DNA of 64,000 bases from Drosophila persimilis (taxonomy: Eukaryota > Arthropoda > Insecta > Diptera > Drosophilidae), in NCBI RefSeq assembly GCF_003286085.1, contig NW_020825312.1, forward strand, positions 4,278,001-4,342,000, written 5' to 3'. Of the stretch, positions 51,001 to 61,525 are shown piece after piece; positions within the stretch are counted from its first letter, which is position 1; the number at the start of each line of letters is the position of its first letter. A program made the position numbers and the translations under genes. The notes beneath the pieces were generated by a model. The model was not told the origin of the DNA, made no database searches, and worked only from the letters and a program-made list of their open reading frames with translations.

Positions 51001-54000
51001 GGAAGGAGATAGCGATCGCGGTCCCCTACCCGGCCTCCCAGTTGCAGTTGCAGTTTTTATAGTGACAAACGATCAGCCATATCCGGTAGCCAGCGGTGGA
51101 CTAATGATGGCATTAAGCGGCAGCTGAAAGGTCGACCGCTGACCACGGAGACGGAGAGTGCCAGCCAGCCTGGGTGCCGAGGTCCGATCCGAGGCAGGGG
51201 ATCCTCGACTTTGCAATGATCTTGACAGCAATGGAATTTCGCCACAAGAAATCAGAATATCTGTTGGAGAATGCTGGGAGAGCCCTGAAGGGGGGTTGCG
51301 AAAACAAAGCTAAATACTCGTGGAAATCTCCTGAAATAGTAGTGCCCTTGGCACCATTTCCACTACTCTTTGGTCCTGCAGGGTATCCCCCTCGTCGGCT
51401 TGTGCCTCTTGCCGTTTCGCCTGGCAGCAACTTTCGTTGAGCCCATAAGTATTCAATAAAATCGAATCGAATCTTGGAGGATTGGAGGATTGGCAATGGC
51501 TTGTCTTGTGTGTTTCTTGTCTTGGCGTCTCGTTGGGTAATTTAATATAATTTTTATTGCATAAGCCGCGATACTAGGGATGGCAGGGAGGGAGGTAGGC
51601 AGAGTTTGTCTGTGTGTGTACAGGGGGGGGTAGATAGATACATAGATACTACTCCTAAGCCTGGCATTCATAAATTGCCTGCTGTTTCGATGTTGTGTCT
51701 ATTGCTGCTGCTGCTGCTGCTGTGGCTGCTGATGTTGTGGCTGCCACATGCGATACCTGTGCGAAACGGCAGCCCCCCCACCCCCCTCCCTCTCTGCTGT
51801 CTTTCCCCGCTTGGAGTCGCTTCGTGACGCATAAAAATGCGCGTTTAATTTGCTTAATTATGCGCAGAGCATAACCCATCTCCCCACCAGCCCCGACTCC
51901 TGTGTCCCGCCAGCTGTCTTCGGTTTCCCCTGATGCGGCTTTCCCTGGTTTTCCAAATTGAAATCTAGCCGCTATTTTATGTTCGTTGTCGTTTAATTAA
52001 CGCTCGTATGCCCCTCCTCCCCCCTCCTCCCTGCCTCTGCCCCACTCTGATGTCTTTGTGGCATTTATGAAAATGTTTTCATTTGGAGGTTCTTTGGGTT
52101 ATCGATTCGGGAATCGGTGGATCGTTGGTTCCACTCTCTCCCTCTCTCTCTCCCTTGCAGCAAAAAGAGAACTCTTCTTGTGTGTGGCGTCTATCTTTGT
52201 ATCTGAGAAATGCATGCGTGTGTGTGTGTGTGTGTGTGTGTGCGTGTGCGTTTGGCCATTGAAATACGAAACGAGTGCAAACTTTTGGTTTAGTTTATTT
52301 CCATAGCTGTTTTTCCAATTATTCGCCGCTGCTCTGATGTGGGCAGATTTCGATCAGCAGACAGCTGCTGTTGCTTTTTCTGCTCTCCATCCTGCCCCAA
52401 AAACCCGCTCCCGGGGCGTTGGCGGCTGACTCCATACCATACCATACCATTCCCATTCCCATTCCCAATCCCGTTCAACCAAGTCCGTGCCACATAGCAG
52501 GCGAAATGAGTTTATGTCTGGAGCCACAATAAAAAATGATTGACGGGGCACTTCAACTCGAGAGCAGAAGGAGAAACTGTGCGATGTGCGATGTGCGGTG
52601 TGGGACGGTGACGGGGATGGGGAGTCCCGGCCGGAGTCTTAATAGATTTCGCATTAAGAGAGAGAGACCGTTGCAGAGGCAACTAAGTTGTGGTGCACAC
52701 AGGCAGCGCTAAAAGTATTTTGACAGCAGGCGAAAGATAAGCGATCGCCGAAAATCCAGTGCCCAATGCCCAATGCCCAGTGGATGACGATGACGAACTG
52801 ATTTCGTTCGGGTTTCTCTCTGCCCCTCTCTCTCTCTCTCTCTCGCCTTCGAGAGGCTGTTGCAATTAGCAATAAGTCAGCTGTCATCTGCTGGACGGGG
52901 AGCTGTTCGAGGCGAGTATGTTTTATATGTATCTTTCGGATGCCAGTTTCGCGGATTGATACAAATCAATGTGGTCGTGGTCGTGGTCGTGCCGGGGAAG
53001 GGAAACCAACAGACAACAAGATATTTACATTAAGCAGGAGTTCCCCCGTCCGACCACTCAAATCACCCAGAATGTCCGCTGTCCGACGTCCGATCTCCGA
53101 TGTCCGATGTCTGCCTCATTAACAGAGACAACAGCCAGAAGACGGAGTCCGAGAGACAGAGACAACAGCGAAAGGGAAATTAATCTTCCCATTTTGGATG
53201 CAGTTTGCTTTCATCTTTAAGTGCAGCCATGAGTCAGAGATTTATTGGTGGAGCTGCTGCACGCCTGCGCACCCGCTGATCTGTGGCAGATACAAAAAGC
53301 GTTTCACTTCTGAGCGACTGAAGAGAACAATTGAAGTGCATTTGTCAAATGCCCCATGCCTCATGCCTCATGCCCCGCTCTGGTCCGCGCCCTGACAAAA
53401 GCAAATCATTAATTCCGCGGCAGCGGCTCAAGTGTGAATTGAATGTATCTTGTGGATGCACAAGCAGCCTGGCTGCAAATTGAAGGCAATTGTCGGCGAT
53501 TATGCTCTGCTCGTGGGTGGCTTTGTATGTGGGAGTGTAGCTGAAGCTGTAGCTGTGGGAGGCGCTAATTGAAATGTGGAGCAAAGCAGAGCTCTGTCTC
53601 CCTCTCAGCCGCCAACAACTTCCCGGATGTTGAGAGTGGAGTCTCTGGAGCCGCCTGAGTATCTATCAAATGCAATTGCATTTCCTAATGAAAACTCCGC
53701 ATGCAAATGCTACAGTTGCAGTTGCCACAGTTGCAACAGTTGCACGCAAATTGCCTGCTTCCGCTGCCACAATTCTGACAAAGATTTCAGCTCTTTTTTC
53801 CTGTTTTTTTGTTTTTTGTCAACATTCGTTGAAGGTCCGCTGTCGCCTCTGCCATCGAATCAATTGGATAATGGGGATTGCTGTTGCGGTTGCTGTTGTT
53901 GTCTCTGTTGTCGCTGCCTGCCACAAGTGGCAAATAAATGAAATGGATGCGTTTCTCTAAAATGGCTTGGGGAAGTGTCGCCCCGGTTGGTGGTTCTTTT

Positions 54001-57000
54001 CCCCTAAAGGAAAAGTCTCCACACTTCACACGCATCTCTCTCTCTCTCTCTATAAATAGTTGCCCCTGGCCGCAAAAAGCAAAAAAAAAAAAAACACCCG
54101 TGGAAAGAAGGAAAATTTTCTCACACATTGCCACTACATCTGCTGCTGCTGGCTTTCCACATACGAGAGTGCGAGTGCGAGTATGCCACGGAATGCTCAT
54201 GTGCTCTGCCCCTCTGCCCCACCAGAGAAAATCCTCCATTGCATTTCATCCAGCGAGTGCATTACGAACAGCGATTAAAAATGTCGCAGCCTTAGATGGA
54301 TATTGAGTGTGTGACTGACTGACTGTCTGTCTGTCTGTCTGCCTGCCTGCTGCGGCGGCTTTGCTGTATGTATGTCTGTCTTTCTCTATTATTTTATTGC
54401 GGCTCAGTGTTGGGGATTAGCAGAGCAACAAGTTGCGGTGGTGGCAGTCAGTCGAAGAAGGGTGGAGAAAGGGCGCCTCTCTTTTACCCTGGGAAATTTC
54501 ATTGATGGCCAGGCCGGGCCGGGCCGGGCCAGAGCGGAGTGGAGTGGAATCATTCGATTCCCACGCACCCACAAAACAGGCAGCAGGCAACAGGGGGGGT
54601 AGGGGCAACACTGACACAGAAGGGGCCAAAAATTGAAGTAGCATGTAACATCATTATCATCATGAGACAGACTTTGGCCTCAGTTTCGAGCCAGTCTCGG
54701 CTTTGGCTTTGGCGTTGGCTTTGGCAGCTCCACAACAGCTCTCTGGGAGCTCTCTGGGAGCTCTCTTTGACTTTGCCTTGATTGATGCCGCTGATGGGCC
54801 CATCCTTGGGCCCTCCATCGCCACCGCCACCGCCACCGCCACCGCTATCCCCATCTCCATATCTCTTTGTTCCATTTACATTTTATGCTGTGAATATTAC
54901 GCATATTACGTGTTGTAATTACCCAAAGGGGAAGGGAGCTGATATGCCGTTATTATGTCAAAATGTTGATTACGAAACGTGCCGCACTCGTCTGTACTCC
55001 CCGGGTTGTGAATGTGGATGTGGATCTGGATCCATGGGATGCGTCATTCGAAAGGGAGACCAGTCCCGCAGTCCCGCAGTCAACCTCGGACTGCAATCAG
55101 ATAAGTGGCTGTTTATACAATTGCCTGACAAGTTCGCCATGCCGTACGAGTATCTGCTGGATACATACTCGTAAGGTGAGGTGTGGCACACACACACGCC
55201 CAACCTCAAACCCCAAACCCAAACTCAATTCGAACGCGAGTCCGAATCCGAGTCTGGGCAGAAACAAAAGATAAATTAGAACTTGAAACGAATAAATCGA
55301 ATAAGATTAGGCGGCTGGCCCGAGCTTCGAGAAAGGAATTTAGAGTCGAAAAAACACACAAAACTAATTAATAAATCGTGGAGCCAAGGCTCCGAACGCT
55401 CCACTGTCGCGCACAGTGGGACGCACCCTTTCCCGTAAACACCTCTGGCGCCCCAAATGTGGAATTTCTTTATGAACACTGTCCGAGCGGGGGTCTATAA
55501 TTGATGACTGGCTGTCGGTTGATTTGGAGTAGGAGGAGGTGCTTGGGTATGGGAGATTGGAGACTGGAGATAGAGGAGTGACGTGCCAGGTCATCGCCTA
55601 GTTGCTGTCTGTCTTCTATGACTTGCAGTTGCTGCTGCTGTTGTAACTTTAATTAAATTGCACTAATTGTTCGGCATTATAATGGATACCCAACACCGAC
55701 AACAACATGGCTGCTCTCTGCTGCCACTGCCACCGCTGCAACAACATTGCTGCCACTGCAATTAGCCATTCAAGGCGATTCAAGACGGAAAGGCGGTTCG
55801 GTTCGGTTCGGTTCGGTTCCTTCCCCTGGTGCCCGCGTTCGCACAGTGGGGCAAATAATTCATGTTTTATGGCAAATAAATTTGCATTACGTCGCGTAAC
55901 AAAACGCAATTAAAAGAACTGGTCAGATTTGCATTTAATAGAGCTACTTTGGGGCCTGGAGACGGAGACGCCCCACGGTTGCCAGCCACCAGACTGCAAT
56001 TCCATGCAACATGTTGTTGCTGTACGCACAGCAGCAGCAGCAGCAGTAACGTGGCGTTGTAAAGAGAGACTGGTGACTGGAGACTAGAGCGGGGGGCAAC
56101 ACAGCGTGGCATAATTGCCAGTTCGAATGCACGTTAATTAACCTCTTTTTCATGTTTCGCCTGGATTTTTGTTTCGGGATCCAGAGGATCCTCAATATGT
56201 TGCTGCTGTTTGCTGCTGCTGCTGCTGCTGCTGCTTCTCGTCGCAACATGAGCAAAGTTTTAAACGTTGCCAATCAGCCAAGAAGGATGCCTGCCTGCCC
56301 GGCCGACCGACCGTCCGTCCGTTCGGTTTCCTGTGCCACCTGATACCATTTCGGGACCCAAGAAGCAGCCACCAGCAGCGCCAGTGTGGCAGCCTCATGG
56401 CTCATGCCTCATCTGGCTCATAACTGCACATTTTCATTGCTGCTCATTTATTTTATTTCAGTTTTGTACAACAGCAACACAAATCGTTGCTGCTTGGTGT
56501 TGTTGCTGTGGCTGTGGCTGTTGCTGTTGCTGTTGCTGCTGCTGCCTGTTGTTGTTGCAGTTGCAGTTGCAAGCTATTGATTGCATGCTCCGCGCTCGTA
56601 TAATGACAGTTTCAAGTTCTAAGCCAAAACGGCAAGTCAACTTAAGATGAAAGCAGCAGCCAGCAGGCCAGCAAGCCCCATCCAGCCAACCAGTCGTCAT
56701 CGCCATCCTCCATCATCTAGAGTCCGAGCATGTCCAAGTTGTTCTAGATTTCTGGATGATGTTGTGTGCCCCTCTGTTGGTAGCACCCCCTCCCTCTCCC
56801 CCTCCCCTGCTGTTGCTGCTGCTGGTGCTCTCAGTGTAATTACAAATAAGCGAAAAGGGAGGGAGAGGCCCCAGTCACAGCAAAAGCAAAAACCAGAAAA
56901 GAAGGCAAGCTTTTGGATTGCAAGGCTCTTGATACCCTGACAGATTGATCGTTCCTTCGTTGGATATAGCAAAGACTATTGCTTTAGCTGAATAGCAAAC

Positions 57001-59367
57001 GTCTTGCTAAAATCAGAAGACACGCTGCCAAGAAGGGTATCTCAAAAACGAGTAGAATGTCTAGGCTGCTCCTTTGGGCGCTAGTTGAAGTGTCTTTTTC
57101 TGGTCCGCTCCTTTTATTCTCTGGTTGCGGTCGCTGGACAAGTTTTGAGTGGATTGCTGCTGGGGCACTGTTGCTGCTGCTGTTTGCTGCTGTTGCAGCG
57201 TCTTAATTGCGCAAATTAGAACGCATGGCAGCTGCAGCACAGAGCCAAGAGCGAGTCGAGGAGAGAACGCCCGAGAACTGGGTGTTTTGTATTGCCATTG
57301 CCCATGGATAGATTGCTGTGATGGGCTTCTTCTGCGGTCGCTTATTAAAAGCATTAAAGTCTATTATTACAGAAACAGCAGCAATAGCAGCAACAGCAGC
57401 AGCCATAGACATTGCCACAGGCAAGGAGTCATTGCTCTCGGAGATGCCTCTTCAAGTTGTTTAACAGAAATGCATCGAATGAACATTAAGCTGGCAAATA
57501 TGACAACATTTTAGGAGGCCCTGCAGGCAGCAGCAGCAGCAGCAGCAGTACGTACAATACAGCATTATGATGCTGCATACCCATCTGCAACATGACCTCT
57601 TGCCGCTCGCTGCCCGGCCGCTCGCTGTCCGGGCTAATGCAGTAATTCTGCATGAAATTGAAGTCGTACGAGGCACCACACGTACGACTACGAGAGTACG
57701 AGAGTACGCGAATACGAGGTCTCACTCCCATATGGGTGCCCCCCAATCAATATTGTATGTGTGTAGATATATGTATATATTTGCAATTTGCAATCTGTAT
57801 ACTCACTTCTTGCCGCTCTCCAGGAAGACATCCAATTCGGCGGACATCTTGCAGCAGAGCGCCTTGCGAAAATGGCCCTGGGAGCACTTGGTGTTGATGA
57901 GGTGGCCCTCTGGAACGGAGAGAGAACAGAACAGAACAGGGAAAAGAAGGAAAGGGGGGTTTAAACATTTTGATAAAGATTGGTAATTAAGCAGAAGCCA
58001 AAGAAGAAACAGGGAGCAGGGAACAGCCATTCGGTGGCAGTGGCAGTGGCATGGTTCCACTTCTATGTTAATTAACTAAAAGGCCAAGTTCATATCGCCC
58101 CAAAACAGGAGACGGGGCACCCGAACAGTAGCTTGTTAGTCGAGAATGCCGCTCATATCCAGCGGATACATTTTGTATCGTTTGACAGCCGCCGCCGCCG
58201 ATAAAGATGCAAGCCCAGGGAAAGGGCAGCAGCAAGGGCAGGAGCGGCACTGAAAGCAGAGCACAACGCACAAAAACTTTTGCGCCTTAATTGGATGAAA
58301 ATTGTTGAAATACTTAAGAACACACTCGGACACAGGGAGGGAGAGAGAACTTATCCTTTGTCCAGTCCGGCAGAGGCAGGCTAGCGGGCAGGCGGGCAGC
58401 GGCAGCACAGGCACACACATAACTCAAAATCCCCGAGCGTGTTTAGCAGAATCCTTTCGGCCAGCTTTCGGCCTAATCAAAATACCAAAAACGCAGGGCC
58501 CCAAAGAGGAGACTGCGTCTCCGTCTTCGTCTGCGTCTGCGTCTGTGAAACCTGAGATCGTCTCAGCCTGCTCTCTGCTCTTTGTGTGTGTGCGTGTGTG
58601 TGCCTGTCTGCTGGAGTGTATGCAAAAATGGAATATATGTACAATTTGTTGTTTAAGCCAAAAATTGAAATTTGAACTTTTTTTTAATTAAACTCTCCTC
58701 CGCTTCGCTCTGCTCTGCTATGCTGTGCTCTGCTCTGCTCTGCTCTGGTCTCCTGTTTCTGGTAGTCTGGAAATCGAAGCGCAGGCCAGAGCCTGCAATT
58801 CAATTAAAATGCGGGTGAGTGATGAAGTCCCCGTCTCCCGTATCCCTCCTCCACTCTCTGTCTATAGAGATGATGGAATTTATAAACTTTAATCGGTTTT
58901 CGGATTGTTTGTTGCTGCTGCCGTTGCCGCTGCCGCTGCCGCTGCCGCTGACTGCCCAACAGACAGTGGCCAATATTAGGCGGTGCTGGGGGCGTGGCCC
59001 TTGGCTGATGTGAAACTAAATTGAGAACAGGCCAAAGCCAACGAAACGGATCGCATTTTGGATCGAATCCCAAAGGTAAGAGGTCGAGGGTCCACGTCCA
59101 CGTCCAGGTCCAGCTCCAGGTATAAAGAACTTCTTTTGTGATAAATTTGTTTTTCCATCCTCTCCATTTTCGGATATAGTATATTATTTTTGGGCAAAAA
59201 ACAAAAACCAAAAAAAAAGGAGGATAGAAAGCGCGGGTGCGGGTGCGGGTGCGGGTGCCACTGGGGGATAACTTATGGCTTCCTCTCTCTCTCACTCTCG
59301 TTCTTTCTGTCTACTCACTTGTCCTCTCCTGGTAGTAGTGATCATCCGTGTCCGTAAAGAACCAGGT
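47842..59367 (-). CDS. fng: fringe, O-fucosylpeptide beta-1,3-N-acetylglucosaminyltransferase, 3' part (five exons, 5' end outside window)
   Basis: Joined exons 59367-59319, 57909-57807, 49509-49371, 48344-48170 and 48077-47842 give 233 continuous codons ending in TGA; every junction is GT-AG and keeps frame. The product is the catalytic domain of Fringe, a Golgi type II membrane enzyme that adds GlcNAc to O-fucose on Notch EGF repeats and so tunes the response to Delta versus Serrate. Visible signatures in order: TWFFTDTDD; the cysteine-rich [14 protein letters not shown]; the metal-binding FDDD followed by [27 protein letters not shown]; and the terminal [12 protein letters not shown]. If the missing part has the D. 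melanogaster length (412 residues in all, from memory), this portion starts at about residue 180 and the DDD falls at 236-238, as in the known protein. The signal anchor and stem are not in the window, so this is a partial gene cut by the right edge. A plus-strand gene is nested in the 49510-57806 intron. Confidence 0.98.
48078..48169 (-). other. fng: fng last intron, 92 bases
   Basis: Short intron with donor gtgagt at 48169 and acceptor ccgcag ending at 48078; the 3' half is T-rich on the transcribed strand. No internal feature seen. Confidence 0.93.
48170..48344 (-). CDS. fng: fng coding exon ([12 protein letters not shown]...DDVTMGFII)
   Basis: A 175-base exon, 58 codons plus one base. 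Acceptor ctgcag, donor gtgagt. It carries [16 protein letters not shown] and [12 protein letters not shown], conserved blocks of the Fringe-type glycosyltransferase fold (GT31). The trailing G joins AG in the last exon to give glutamate before HLLKVPL. Confidence 0.97.
49019..49100. repeat. (TATGGC)n grading to GCTATT repeats
   Basis: Four perfect TATGGC hexamers and then degenerate CTTTTG and CTATTG units within the fng intron. Confidence 0.85.
49206..49308. repeat. (GCCCG)4 and (GGGAC)5
   Basis: GC-rich pentamer arrays at 49206-49225 and 49284-49308 in the fng intron. Confidence 0.93.
49371..49509 (-). CDS. fng: fng coding exon with the DDD metal-binding motif
   Basis: A 139-base exon: one base completing a lysine codon, then 46 codons ending in LDS. 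Acceptor ttccag, donor gtaagt. It encodes [16 protein letters not shown], the DxD-type motif that binds Mn2+ and UDP-GlcNAc and is required for Fringe activity, followed by [10 protein letters not shown]. The start codon of the nested plus-strand gene lies 116 bases to the right of this exon's 5' end. Confidence 0.97.
49555..49562. promoter_or_regulatory. DRE motif TATCGATA upstream of the nested gene
   Basis: Perfect TATCGATA palindrome 63 bases upstream of the nested ATG and 46 bases into the fng intron. It is the binding sequence of DREF/BEAF-32 and a standard core-promoter element of many Drosophila genes. I saw no other copy in the 64 kb, where about one is expected by chance. Confidence 0.5.
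49625..50764 (+). CDS. nested single-exon gene, DUF4795/C16orf96-like coiled-coil protein
   Basis: Intact 379-codon frame from ATG 49625 to TAA 50762-50764, with strongly G/C-biased third positions as in real fly genes, inside a fng intron on the opposite strand. The N-terminus ([12 protein letters not shown], then [18 protein letters not shown], about residues 7-42) resembles the start of vertebrate C16orf96/QRICH2-type DUF4795 proteins. Predicted coiled coils lie at about 80-115 and 155-265. Cysteines cluster at 131/135/138/146 and in CCISC (281-285), the latter like the CISC/CLSC block that ends the DUF4795 domain. No signal peptide or membrane segment is seen, so it is probably cytosolic or axonemal. 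QRICH2-type proteins act in sperm flagella, so a testis role is plausible but inferred from memory of the family. The first in-frame ATG fits the family N-terminus. The last 25 residues are less certain; a gt at 50699 could be a donor, though the frame continues normally. Confidence 0.9.
   Translation: MPSHVELTLEQLVRIAVGVPEMTHVNVAVLHSLLNVLLKKLNCQDDLVTIGGFEGKCMERILEQSKYSPLPFDVAAIVPISEQLGKVEQLEKRIADLEKNLECHFKQIRVCNQAKGKKFQSKMWEKYASPCEDLCTTCDEDNKIACSLLANVDFMKKLMRQIAGPILLQMEEVGKRLDKFYETLKEFLRQTEALFQRLEVIKQCIMEIESLRIQLQEYNMTFIGTMEELQDMLDSKLDKVHMPALKMYIRDRFDDIEMRLRMIENKETCPRAAGFINSGLCCISCGSTRVGADVGPQVVGLLPDAPARGHPSVVSKPVHCHKNLVCRSLEKEPTLMVRLKNLDLDVLASRLNRPHHGKVCKLPEANDTIYGLRNSCYSG
50765..50895 (+). 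other. 3' UTR of the nested gene
   Basis: Short stretch between the TAA and the region after AATAAA, containing a CCAATC/CCAAAT hexamer tract at about 50818-50857. The end is inferred from the polyadenylation signal. Confidence 0.55.
50870..50875 (+). terminator. polyadenylation signal AATAAA of the nested gene
   Basis: AATAAA 106 bases after the stop on the coding strand. Cleavage would fall near 50885-50900, well inside the fng intron. Confidence 0.6.
51703..51721. repeat. (TGC)6
   Basis: Six perfect triplets. Confidence 0.9.
52217..52242. repeat. GT microsatellite
   Basis: 26 bases of GT/TG, continuing as GCGTGTGCG. Confidence 0.95.
52432..52475. repeat. (CCATA)4 then (TCCCAT)n
   Basis: Compound pentamer and hexamer array. 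Confidence 0.85.
54313..54351. repeat. (CTGA)/(CTGT)/(CTGC) compound tetramer array
   Basis: Two CTGA units, five CTGT units, then CTGC units in one block. Confidence 0.9.
54821..54844. repeat. (CCACCG)4
   Basis: Four perfect hexamers. Confidence 0.95.
55795..55819. repeat. (GGTTC)5
   Basis: Five perfect pentamers. Confidence 0.95.
56211..56234. repeat. (TGC)8
   Basis: Eight perfect triplets in the large fng intron. Confidence 0.95.
56931..57041. repeat. interval with 8-bp inverted ends GATACCCT/AGGGTATC
   Basis: A 111-base interval in the fng intron whose two ends are exact reverse complements over eight bases. It may be a small dispersed element; no second full copy is recognised. Confidence 0.35.
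57528..57548. repeat. (CAG)7
   Basis: Seven perfect triplets. Confidence 0.95.
57807..57909 (-). CDS. fng: fng coding exon ([10 protein letters not shown]...VFLESGK)
   Basis: A 103-base exon: 2 bases completing a lysine codon, 33 codons, then 2 bases. Acceptor ttccag, donor gtgagt. It carries three cysteines in [14 protein letters not shown], a segment shared by Drosophila and vertebrate Fringe enzymes. The last two bases (AA) join G at 49509 to make lysine before WFCHF. Confidence 0.96.
58699..58749. repeat. (TGCTC)n, imperfect
   Basis: About ten TGCTC/TGCTA/TGCTG pentamers in the fng intron. Confidence 0.85.
58925..58948. repeat. (TGCCGC)4
   Basis: Four perfect hexamers. Confidence 0.95.
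59235..59258. repeat. (GGGTGC)4
   Basis: Four perfect hexamers, 61 bases from the fng donor at 59318. Confidence 0.95.
59319..59367 (-). CDS. fng: fng coding exon ([16 protein letters not shown])
   Basis: A 49-base exon, 16 codons plus one base. The acceptor is a pyrimidine stretch ending ttttgcag and the donor is gtgagt. It encodes the TDTDD strand near the nucleotide-sugar site. The split lysine codon (A + AG) is completed by the next exon at 57909. It is the first fng exon visible; its upstream partner is beyond base 64000. Confidence 0.95.
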
Positions 59368-60022
59368 CTGCAAAAGAGAAGAGAAACAGAAACCAAAGTT
59401 AGACAGATTTGAGATTTGCATATGAATCATGTAAATTACAAGAAAAAACCAAGCCACCAAGCCAGCAAGCCAGCGAGCAGCCAAGAAACCAAGAAACCAG
59501 AAAGTAGCAGCCTGGGAACCCACTTCCACTTGTGATTTTTACAGCCCCGGACTTAAACTTAATTATTCGAAGACACAAAACAAGAAACGAACGCGTTTGC
59601 CGGCCTACAAGAATCAGCCAGCAGCGTCCGTCCGGCAATCAGATAAGAAAATTCCCACACACCCTTCGGGCTTTGCACTCTACGTCTACGAATACCGTCT
59701 ACGAGCCGTTCAAGAAATAACTCAAGCAAAAAGCCAAAAGAAAAACCAAGTGGCCCAAAGAAATCAGTCAACATTGGCGGTGGCTCTCCATCGGGTTCCA
59801 TTTTTCCATGCATCGCTGGCTGCGGTAGGGTAGGGTTCTGTTCTTCTTTCGTTCTTATAGGGAGGGAGGGGGACGACGAGACCCCACACCTCCTCATTAG
59901 TGGTCGGTCGGTCTCTGGGAGGCTTTCTCTTTCCACCCGGGCTTTAATCTATTTGGCTGTTTTCCGTGGGACATTCCCTATTCATTCAGCTATTTTGCAT
60001 CTACACACGAGCCGTATGTATG

Positions 60023-60052
60023 TATCTGTATCTGTATCTGTATCTGTATCTG
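60023..60052. repeat. (TATCTG)5
   Basis: Five perfect hexamers; the last lacks nothing but runs into TTGC. Confidence 0.95.
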
Positions 60053-60771
60053 TTGCTCTTTCTTCGCTGCTCGTAATAAATTTGTTAACCCAACAACTCA
60101 ATTGGTTCCCCTCCTCCGCCGCCGCCTTGGGATTGGGATTGGGATCGGCCCGAGTCTGGGCCTGGGTTTCCCTTAATAACCTTTTTTTTTTTTGTATTTT
60201 TTTTTGCTTTTGCCGTTGTGTCAAATCAGGCGAAAATCGTTTTAAAGCTTTGACAACTACACGAACAGCTTGTTGTTGGCCCTGTTGCACCGTTGTTGCT
60301 GTTGCTGTTGCTGTTGCTGTTAGCCATGTTGCTGTCTCTCTGGCGGCATGGAGACGTAACAGGGCAGGAGAGGCAACAACAACTTGGGCAAACAATACGC
60401 CCGCTCCGCAAGCATTTTGAGAAACGACTTGCAACAGTTAGAAAGTCAACGTTGCAGTGCCTCCAGTTCCAGTGCCTCCATTTGGAGTTCTTTATACACA
60501 ACTGCCACACAGCAACACCACTTGCAACAGCAACAAGAGCAGCAATAGCAACAGCAACAGCAACAACTTGCTGCAAAAGTTTTTCATCGTCGTCTGGCTG
60601 AATTTTCATGGATTTTTACGAGATTTTTGCAGTTTACTTTTTCTACTTTTTCTTTTGGCGACGGAGGCTGCCCCAGCCGCAGTCGCTTCTTCCCTCCCGC
60701 CTTAGGGGCGAAAATGTTAACACCATGTTGCAGTTGCAGACTTGTTGTTGCAGTTGCTCCTATTGTTGTTG

Positions 60772-60798
60772 CAGCAGCAGCAGCAGCAGCAGCAGCAG
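60772..60798. repeat. (CAG)9
   Basis: Nine perfect triplets. Confidence 0.95.
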
Positions 60799-60980
60799 TT
60801 GCAAGTCCGCACTTGAGTAGCTTTTAATTTATGTGACTGTTCAAACCGTTGACAAACAGCATTACAACGTGTCTCGCAAATTTATGGCTCGACTCGGCCC
60901 CGCACTGATGGAGCTGTCCCATAAATACAGTTCTTTAGAGAGAGAGGGAGAGAGAGAGAGCATGGCATGGCATGGTATGT

Positions 60981-61005
60981 CATCGCATCGCATCGCATCG
61001 CATCG
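60981..61005. repeat. (CATCG)5
   Basis: Five perfect pentamers, preceded by CATGG repeats at 60961-60975. Confidence 0.95.
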
Positions 61006-61194
61006 ATTGGGCCAAGTTAATTGAAAGCAGGAAACTCTATTCAAAGACATTGACAAACAAATCTCAGAGATGGGAGTATCTCATGGATCGATGGAGGACT
61101 CAAGTGTTTCGCTAAGGATTTGCCATGTGCTCATAAATTTCGCCGACACTTTTGGGCCCAGCATTTAATGGCCAAGAGCAGAGAGCGGCAGAGG

Positions 61195-61215
61195 GAGAGA
61201 GAGAGAGAGAGAGAG
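61195..61215. repeat. GA tract
   Basis: About 21 bases of GA in the fng 5'-proximal intron; another short one lies near 60941-60960. Confidence 0.9.
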
Positions 61216-61494
61216 CCAAGTTTAGGTTGGATTTTCATGGCGTGGCAGGCATTCAATTGGAACGAAGCGATTGCCACAACAATTCGTTATGTTTTCGGCG
61301 CCCAAAGAGCTGCAGCAGCAGCAGCAGCGGCGACGGCGACAGCGACAGCGACAGCATAGGAAAAGCACAAGCCAAACGACAGCTCTAGCCCCAGCTCCTA
61401 GCTCCAGCACTTGGCTAACTGACTCTCGGACCAACAATGAATGCATTTTCAATGGCGTCTGCGTCTCTAACTGCAGCTGCGGCAGTTGCCCCAA

Positions 61495-61495
<1 letters not shown>

Positions 61496-61523
<28 letters not shown>
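61496..61523. repeat. (GGCA)7
   Basis: Seven perfect tetramers. Confidence 0.95.

Positions 61524-61525
<2 letters not shown>

Larger units (their letters stand above)
49510..57806 (-). other. fng: fng large intron, 8.3 kb, host of the nested gene
   Basis: Donor gtgagt at 57806 and acceptor ending at 49510. The acceptor-proximal end carries the plus-strand nested gene (49625-50764). The remaining 50.9-57.8 kb is non-coding and repeat-rich (TG, CAG/CTG, CTGT, GGTTC and CCACCG tracts). It contains an interval with GATACCCT/AGGGTATC ends at 56931-57041. Fly enhancers often sit in such introns, but I cannot point to a specific one. Confidence 0.9.
50896..57806. other. non-coding remainder of the large fng intron
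   Basis: About 6.9 kb after the nested gene without a convincing exon on either strand. Holds many tandem repeats and short repeat-encoded frames (poly-Q, poly-L). Splicing-neutral intron sequence with possible enhancers; nothing specific identified. Confidence 0.6.
57910..59318 (-). other. fng: fng intron, 1409 bases
   Basis: Donor gtgagt at 59318, acceptor ttccag ending at 57910. Holds (GGGTGC)4, (TGCCGC)4 and a TGCTC-rich tract; no coding or RNA gene seen. Confidence 0.9.

Noticed and set aside
3770..59659. Suppressor-of-Hairless-type sites (YGTGRGAA), for example at 3770, 4118, 7519, 8714, 16449, 43824, 54118 and 59652
   Set aside because: About eight were found and about eight are expected by chance in 64 kb, with no clustering, so they are no evidence for a Notch-responsive enhancer.
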